The notes under the pieces: model-generated | What the model was told of the DNA's origin: nothing | Seen by the model: the letters and a program-made list of their open reading frames with translations, nothing else | Database searches by the model: none | Shown: positions 28,116 through 37,100 of the stretch, in pieces | Layout: the number at the start of each line of letters is the position of its first letter | Numbering within the stretch: the first letter of the stretch is position 1 | Program-made: the position numbers and the translations under genes | NCBI GenBank assembly: GCA_001939145.1 | Contig: LSRX01000183.1 | Span: 595,582-659,581 of the forward strand | Origin: Symbiodinium microadriaticum | Taxonomy: Eukaryota; Sar; Dinophyceae; Suessiales; Symbiodiniaceae | Direction: 5' to 3' | Length of the DNA stretch: 64,000 nucleotides

Positions 28116-31100
28116 TGGGCATATATATAATTTTATATATATATATATATTGGCCCGCATGCTCAAGTCTGGATTTGTTGTGGCTCTTTTTTGGTGCTTT
28201 TTTGGGAAATGGGATATGGATTTGCCTTCAACTACCATAACCAGTTTTTGTAGGTTCCTACTCTCAACCCGTAACAAGTTGTAGAGACCCAGCAAAATGC
28301 AGTTCAAGGTAGGCTTCAGCACTGAAGCTCCAACACAAAAAGTGGGGGGGGGGTCAGGACTCAGGACTGATCGTCGGGGTGGCCGCGAGACTCAACAAAA
28401 AGTGTGCATACAAGGAACGTGCAGACTGCTTAAAGTATAGGAGGATCCCTGATACGGCTTTTTTTTTCAGCATATTGCTGAACTAAAAACGGGGCTTTTA
28501 GTCCCCCATTCTTCCTGGGGACGTGAAGCCCTGGAGTCCAACTCCGAGATGCGTTGTGCACTTCTGCGACGACTCAATAGTGGTAACTCCGTTCCTCGCA
28601 GGACCATCGCCCCGAGCTTTCGGGCTCCAGGGTTCCACAGCAACTGGGTTCTTCTTAAGGAAATTTCTTTAGGTTACCATAACAGGCATCTATAGTAAAT
28701 AGTATGGTTTCCTTAGAATGGTAACTTAGATTAAACCCCTTAACAAGAACCGAGAACCCAAGCAATGGTCTGTCGGCTTTGTACAGAAGTTCGGGCTTGT
28801 GGGAGGAAATGGTCACTGAGGAGACAAGAGATGTCAGACCAACCCGTACTCTCACCTAGAATATAGAACTATGCCGGCAAATCGGTGCTTCTCAGAAAAG
28901 TCGCCCATCTTCATGCCAGTATCTGGGGCTTTCATAGTATCACAATCCTGTTTGTGGGTCCTGTATATATATATATATACATACATACATACATACATAC
29001 ATACATACATACATACATACATACACACGCATATTCTATACGTATAGAAGAGGGCCACAAGACAAGGGAATCCTGTCTACATAGTGTCATTCATTCATGC
29101 CTCTGCATGACGCCAAAAATGCCCTGGTACCCTCAAGAAAAAAAGGCTTTTGGTCCCAAATAATGGGGTACTTAGATTCTAGCAGAGGGTAGATGGATGG
29201 TGTAGAAACGAAAGCTCGCACTTCTTGCAAGCCGCTGGCACTTCTCGCAAGCCACTGGCATCCCTCAATCGAAGACGTATGAACTTGTCAGCGACAGTGC
29301 CCGTGGGATTAGTGGCTGCGGTAGTCTTGGCAAGAGCGGTGTTGGTGGAACTGCGTTGAAGCTTTTCTAAGAATAATGGAACGACCATCGGAGACTCTGT
29401 CCATGTTTTTTTTTTGTGTGTGTGTGTGTGCGGGTGTGTGTGTGTGTGTGTGTTTTTTGTGGATGTTGCTACGGCTGCTGCTGTTGTTCGCTTCGTTTCT
29501 GAAATCTAGGTCATCGCTGAGTCATCGCTGTTCCGGCTGATGTTCTGACAGCTCTTCTCACCGGCAGGTTGGAGTTCACAGGCTTCAGACAGACAGTAGC
29601 TTGGACACCGGGAGGTGTTCGGCTTCGGATTCCGTTCCGGTCTCTAAATTTGTGAGTGGGATTCGCAAATGGCTTCGAGGATCTCTTCGTGTTGCTTGCG
29701 TTAAGCTCGCATCCCAAGCCTCACAGCCCCTTAAGCCAAAACCCTACACTCAGAGCAACACACCGAGGCTCTTTGCAGGCACACCGACGCAGCCACTGCC
29801 CTCTTGGTTCCTCAGCCACTTCGGCCGAAGTCGGGGCATGCCCTCAAACAGGGGTATATGGTCACCATTCCGGGTCTAATTGAGGGTAGATTGAAGGTCT
29901 AGGTAGGGTCTAGCGTGTCGGATTTGGTTGGTGTGAAGCAGAGTTCAGCTTTCAGTGCAGCAGCATCTAGAATCAAGATCGGGTAAGGCCAGGCGATTCC
30001 AGGAGTTTTAAGGCCCTTTTAGGACGACTCCGGTGATCCGAAAGTGGTGGCAACCTTTCAATCTCTCCACCCCAAGCCCTGCATCGTGCCATCCCACAAC
30101 CCGTCCCTGAAGTCCACACCCTCATGCCCGCTACAACCCGCAAACTTGTCCTAGAAGAACGACGGGACCCAACAACCTTCAAAGCCTGATAGGGCCCTGA
30201 GGGGGTGGATGTGTATGTATGTATGCATGCATGCATGCATGCATAGTACAAACCTCCAAGCCCTCAAGCCGCATTGCTGAGCGAGGATCTTGTCATATGG
30301 AATTGGGCACGGATCAGGCTCGCAGGTGAAGGTGCTCGGCGTCAGCACCTCGTAAAGCCCAAAAAAGCCCCGAATACCTGACGGTGGGGCGATGATCAAT
30401 ACCATGCAGTCATCCCCCCTTCTGCCAGTCACTGTCTCCTAGACCGTAGTCTCAACCCCTTCATTTGCTGAACAAGGCAGCGCCCACGCCTCAGCCAAGC
30501 AGTCAAGCCGATCCACCTCGTGCGAAAAGCGCTGGTCATGAGAACATGGCCCTGCATTTTGCGTAGACCCTAATCCCAGGACCTTCGGGCACCTGCACCT
30601 GCAGGCACCTGCAGGTGGGTAGTTGTCAAAATTAGGCCCCTCTTAGGGTCCCTTTTATATAAGGGTGCCGAAAAAGGGACTTCATGTCGAGAGCCACCCA
30701 TGCATACATGGAGTGCGGACGGAAGGGCCTGGGGCTTCGCTTTCAGTCTTGCACTACAGGTCTCAAGGGCTCGGGGTTTAGGCTACAGGATGTGACGGCC
30801 AAGACAAGTTTAGGGAGGTTATGTGTTCAAGGTTGAGCGTCGTAGTCTTTCCGCAAGTTTCGGGTCAATAAACTTAGAAAGGCTTTAATGACGGCCTTAC
30901 GATGTTGTTCGAGCTTAAAGGGCTCTTTCCGGGTTGCGGGTCTCGGGCTCACCGGTGAACAGAGCAACCCAAATTACAAGTCTTCCTGAGCTCAGGGTCT
31001 TAGCCACCTTTGCAGCAGAGAAGGTTTGGCATCGCCTACATTCAACACTCGCCCGCTCCGAACCCACCTCTGAAACTTCACCAACTGCCAAAGAACAGCA

Positions 31101-34100
31101 GACCCTATTTCCGGAACAACCCAAGTGGGGAAGAACATCGCTGTCCTTTCATGATCCACCTGGGCCCGGTAATGGGTTTCGACGTGGGGTATTGGCAAAT
31201 TACGCTAACAGCCTACATACCCGCATCCTCAAACTAAAACCCTGAGCCTTCATTAGCGATCATATCCTGCAAGCTGCGTGGAGAAACCCCCATGCTTTGG
31301 AAAGCCTTTGTCCTGACCTCCGAAACAATAGGACCATAGGTAAGCTTACAAACTCTCAGACATGCTCTTCAACATGCAAAACCCTGGAAACGTCCTAAAC
31401 TCGAAAAAGCCTAGAAAGCGGGTTCGCCCTGAGGCCCTAACAAGCCTACTTCGCTGACAACCCTCTGATCTCGAAAACCTCCAAGCCCCAAAACCCTAAA
31501 CCCCAAAACCCTAAACCCCAAACCCCTAAACCCCCAAAACCCCCCAAACCGTCCAAGACCCCCAAAAAAAGCGGCCCCGAACCTGGGCTCCTCAAACCTT
31601 AAAGCCCTGCATCCCCTGACGAGGTGCACTCGGAGAGTAGCCCGGCTTGCACACGGTCCGGCAGACCTGGCAAAACGACGACCAGAGCTTATAGCTTCGC
31701 CTTTCAGGGCGTTGGGGTTTAGGGTTTATCGGGTTTTTTCTCTCTTTTTTTTTTAGGGTTTAGGGTTTAGGGTTTATAAGGTTTAGGGCCTAGGGCTTGG
31801 GGTTTAGGGTTTAGGGTTTGGGGTGTTCAAGGCTTAGGAGTTTGCTCTTCGGCTTCTTTGGCGTTGTGGGGATCGGGCTTGGGCCCTAGAGCCTCCCAAC
31901 TCCCAAACGGCCCAGAAGCCAAACCCTAGCCCGACGGGTTTTCCAAATTGGGGTCCCTTTTAGGGTCCTTTTTTTATAAGGGTGCCGTACTATACTGGGG
32001 ACCTAGAAAGGCATCCGAATCTAAAAAAACTCCCCAGAACCAACTCCCGAACCCCTTTTGCAGCGCGCTTGCCTCGTCGCCCGGGAGCTCCCACTGCCCC
32101 AGAACGTGTGCCCAAGCAGAGACGAAGCATCGAAACCCCAACCCTAAACCCCAAACCCTAGACCCCTAAACCCTAAACCCTATATCCTGAAACCCCAAAC
32201 CCTAGGCCCCTAAACCCTGACCCTAAACCCAAAAGACCCCTAAACCCTAGAGGTGGTCTAAGTCTTAAAGGTTTGGGGGCCTCGATGTCTCTGAGAGGTC
32301 TCCGGGCCCTCCAGCAAGGCTGAAGAAGAGCCGAGCCCTCAGCCCCTGTTGTTGTTTTTTTTTCTGCCTCCCACCTGGCTCTAGGGTTTGGGGTTTGGGG
32401 TTTGGGGTTTAGGGGTTTAGGGGTTTAGGGGTTTTGGTTTGGGGTTTAGGGGCTTTAGGGGTCTCGGAAGCCTCGGTTGGGTTCAGCTATCCAGGGTAGA
32501 AGCCCCTTCGTTCCCCTACGGCAACTCAGCAGCAGCCTGCAACGCAGGTCTCTTCATCATGGGGTATGGAATCCCAATCCATCCTATACCGAGGCCATAT
32601 CTAAGCCAAGCGCCCTCGCCAGAATCTCGAAACCCGCTTACCCAACATGCTGCAGACCTCATCCCTAAACTTGAATATCATAGGGGTCTTAGCGTTTCCA
32701 AGAAGGAATTCTGAGGAACAGGTTTACCAATTGATTCTCCGGGACGTGGTCTTAGAGGGTTGAGAAAGAGTTACTCAACCTGTCCCAGTACCCAAGGGAA
32801 ACTAAAGGTGAACTCTAAGGTTATAGAGGGATTGGAGTACCCAAAAGACGCTAAAGGTTACCGACCCGACTACTCAGACTAAACCCGAAGCCCCTAAACC
32901 CCTAAACCCTCAACCCCTAAATCCCAAGTGCTTCTTGTGAAGACTCCCACTTCAACAGCGACGGCTGCCTTCCCGGACTCGACGGTCTTGCCAGATATGC
33001 CACGGCAGCCGTTGCCCAAGCTGATCCTTGCACTTCGAGTCTCTGACAGACGGAGACTCTCCCGGTTTTCGGGCCTAGTGCTTATGGCTTAGGGTCTGGA
33101 TTTACGGTGTGTTCGGGAGCTCTCCCCCTGAGGTGGTTGTGCTGCAGTGCAGGTTTCATGATGTCTAGTTTTCGTTCCTGGATTATGGCGATCGGCCGAG
33201 GATGTTTTACTCCGTGCTTTTTGGGATGCACTTGGGGAATGTCAGTGCTGTTGCATGGTTTGGGGTCTGCGAGTGTTGGGTTTCTGGTTGAGGACTGAGT
33301 TGAAGGTTGCACTAGACGGCATGTCGACAGATGCTGCACTAAAACAACAGCTCAACCTTCAGCGTGTTGCTGGAACTCTAGACAAACCGGACTTCTAAAT
33401 TCTGCGAATATTGGCTGCCAAATTCTGATCTCAAAAAACAACTGCAAACATGCCGGTCCTTTACCAAAATTCGCAGGCTGATCTCCATCACAGCTTCCCT
33501 TGGAATCCCCTAACAGTGCGCGGGTGGCCCCAAGCCCAAACCCCACCTAATCCCTGAACCTCCGGAACACCAAAGCGTCTGATATGAAAACCGAAACCCA
33601 AAAGCCCTATCAGGCCTAAACATATCGGGCCCCGGCTATGTTTACGGGAAAACCAATAGGTTTGGTACCAAGTTGCTCCACTTTGGGGATGACGCACGGG
33701 TTCGCAGCGCATTGAAAGGTTGCCTCGCTGCTAGCTCTGTGAACAGCACCGCAGAACCTTCTCCCTTTAGGGGCTCCTTTCCGGGTTCTATTGTCGGATG
33801 AGGCTAGACCCCCACTCTCGGTAGGGACCTGAGATGAAATCTAGTATAGAGACTTCCGGGGCTCTCCAGACAAGCAGGAGCTTCAGGTAGTTTGCTAAAG
33901 GTGAACCCTTGTTGCAGGACCTGGGATCCTTTGTCCTCCTTGGCCCTACGCCCTGGCTCTACAGATCGCGCTCCTGAAAGTGTCATAAGCAGGTTTATGA
34001 TGTGTTACCCTAGGCTTCCAGGGACCTAATTATTGGGTCCTTAAGGGGTCTAGGGCCCTAACTATAAGGTCCTAAGCATAGGGTTATGAATAGCTACTCA

Positions 34101-37100
34101 GGGAAAGTTGACCGCATTGCAGAGATCATGCTCTTCAAGCTGCCCAAACATCCCGACATGGATCCAGCAAGCTTGCGCGAAACTTTGAACGCTCTTCTAC
34201 TGCTTGAACCCAACCCCTGCAGCCTGTACAAATCACCTTGTCTGGACCCGAACATGCCAAAACACACTAATCTTCGTAATCCCCTTTCCCTTTTTGCACG
34301 AGACGGACCTTTCTACACAGCAAACCCCAAACCCCTTCATTCCTGCAGCAAAAGCCTAGCCATAGCAGGTAAGCGGCTGGTGTAAGCGTGGCCGCGTTGC
34401 ACGACAAGGTGGCCGCCGACGGGGTGTAGCCGACCTTGAGATCTTTCCATAGTAGTTCCTTTTTTGGGATTACCTTATAGGATCCTAAATATAAACCACA
34501 AAAAGGAACTACCATTGAGGGCTCGTGGCCCGTATGATGCTCGTTTGAACTCTTAGACTACATTCTGTGGATACCCACAGAAGCTGGAACATGGATTTAG
34601 GAGGATTCCCTACGTTCGACATACAGTACCCTTTTTTGCAGCAGGCTTCGCTCGCGACGGCAGTGACATACAGTGCCCTAAACCCTCAGCCCCAAATCCC
34701 TTTTGCGTAAACCCTACACTGGATTCCTGGTGCCCTATTCTCTTGGCCAATGCAGTCGAGAATCAAGGCACTGCGTGGTGCAGGAGGTCCTTTCACAGCC
34801 GTGCTGGGTTTGAGGAGTCGGGTTTTAGGGTTTAGGTTTTAGGGTTTAGGGGGTTCGGGGTCCTGAAAGAGTATAGCATCGGGACACTCTAATCCTTCTT
34901 GCTTCCCGACAAACATAGCAAAGGGCCAGAATATGGCTTCCAGGTGTAGTATGGGAGTACCATAACAAGGAAGCCCAAGGAATACCATTGGTAATTAGTT
35001 AGGCTTCTGGATTCTAGATTAGGTGTCCAGCAGTCGACCCTGTTGCATTGAGTTGAAAGTCTTCATCCACCACACGGCTCATACCTTGCCACTACTTCAA
35101 ACAGGAGACAGCTTCGCTTCAATCAACCATTACTTCGAATAACTAGTAGTCATGTTAGCACGAACAGCCCCAATCAAGAGAATAAGGCATCGTAGACAAC
35201 TGCCGAAAGGAATTGGCCACGAAAGCCTGGAGGTTCTGTTACACTAGACTATGTTATACTTCACTATATGATATGGTGTCATATTTAGATTATATACTCT
35301 ACCATCTATGAACGCCCTGCAAGGTTTAAAGCCTTAGATCTGCTCTACCTCGACCATGGATTGTACCACCTGCCCTTGGCTCCAGCACATCTTGCTACCA
35401 TATACTGACCATGTCAGGCTATCCGAAACGAGACGGTGCAGTTCACATCAATCTACCGAAGGCAGAGGCCTTTAATGTTTAGAATCGAATAGGACATTGC
35501 AATATTCGGCGCTATATCAAATTCTATTAACTATTATATATCAAGGAGCCATGAAGATTGATATCGGTAAACATTCAGGCACGCATATAAGGCTAAACCC
35601 TAAACCCTAAAGGTTAGGTTGGGCTCTCCCATGTTGGGTCAAGGAATTCCGGGAAGTCTCGCGGTCTGGGCGTTGCGGAGTTTTTTGGGGCTTGGGTTTA
35701 TAGGTGTCCTTCAGCAGACATGAAAGCAGAGAGCAAAGGACGCCAGCGCAAACCAAGTTTTTTCCGATGATTCCTTTTCAGAACCTTCAGAACACCCCCC
35801 CCCCCCCTTCCCCAGCTCCCCCCCGTACATTTTTCTGCGCTCACATGTACTCCTGGGTCTCGGCTTCAGTACTTGGAAGACCGCAGACATCGCAAACAGT
35901 GCTGAGTCAACTGAACTATGTCTGCATGCTGTTCGCATGCATATACGCGGCATATAGAACGACATGTATACACACGAGCATCTACTTCTTGCCTTACGCT
36001 TCCATGCTGTCTACGCAGTTATGTGTGCGTCCCGGACCTGCTCCCAGGGTCTACGGCTTGCTTAGAGCAAAACAGCAAAAACAAAAAGCACACAAAGATC
36101 CGAAACGATTAACCATATATCTTGGACCTTTGGAGAGAAAAATAGTAGCTCCTTTATTGGGTTTAGGGTTTAGGGGATCCTAAATATAAACCACAAACAC
36201 GAAAAACGAACGTCTTGGGGTTCGTTGGCCGAGCGGCGCTGATGCCAAGGTGGTTCCCTCCTTGCAGGTGCCTTCCTTCGAGGCAAACTCAACCTGGAGA
36301 TGGGCAGCGTTTTTTTGGGGGGCCCTTTTCCACCTGCATGTACGCTAGACTTCCTTACCAGGCGGAGCCAGTTATTGGGCAGAGGTTTCGGGTTCAGGGT
36401 TTAGCATGGTTTAGGGGTGTTTGGTATAATTAAGGGTTTCGGGTTTAGGGTTTAGGATGGTTTAGGGGTGTTTGGTATAATTAACTAGGGTTTCGGAGCT
36501 CACACTCATAATTATAAGGGTTCAGGGGCTTAGGGATGAGGGACAGTTGGGTTTGGGGTTCCTAAAGCCTGTGACTTAAGCCTCGGAGCTCAAGAACATT
36601 TTCTGGTTCGCCAGTATCATAAGCACCCAAGACCGTGGGCAGACTGAAACTGGCGGATGGTCCGAGAGACGACGGGATGCAGGGATCAGTCGCCAAGTTG
36701 TCACATCCGAACTGAATCGGGTAACATAGGGGCCTTAATACTTAGAATAGGGTTTGGCCCAAGTTCTGGAGTAGATTATACTGTTATCAGAGCCAGGAAC
36801 CCCCAAGATAGAATTGGTAATTATTTAAGCCCCTGCACCCCCAGCACCTGGATACAAGGATCCGGAGAACAACAATGCCCAAGCAGAACACTTCAGCTCT
36901 TGACGTTCCAAAATGCAGCGTTGTCTTAACATGCCATAATCTACTGGTCTGGGGCCCTTCCATCCTTATCTTTGGATTCAGGCACCCAAATGAGAAGGGA
37001 GGCTCTCCGAGCTTCCAGTGATGTCGCCGCTTCAAAGGTTGTCGGGCTTCGGGGAGCTATCACCCCAAGCTTAACGTTGCTGCACATGGACCCGAAGATC

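Noticed and set aside
32055-32110. Possible M1 exon reading GSGSSRATRQ
   Set aside because: The defining cysteine is missing and the neighbouring M1 exon at 32969 already fills the place in the cycle.
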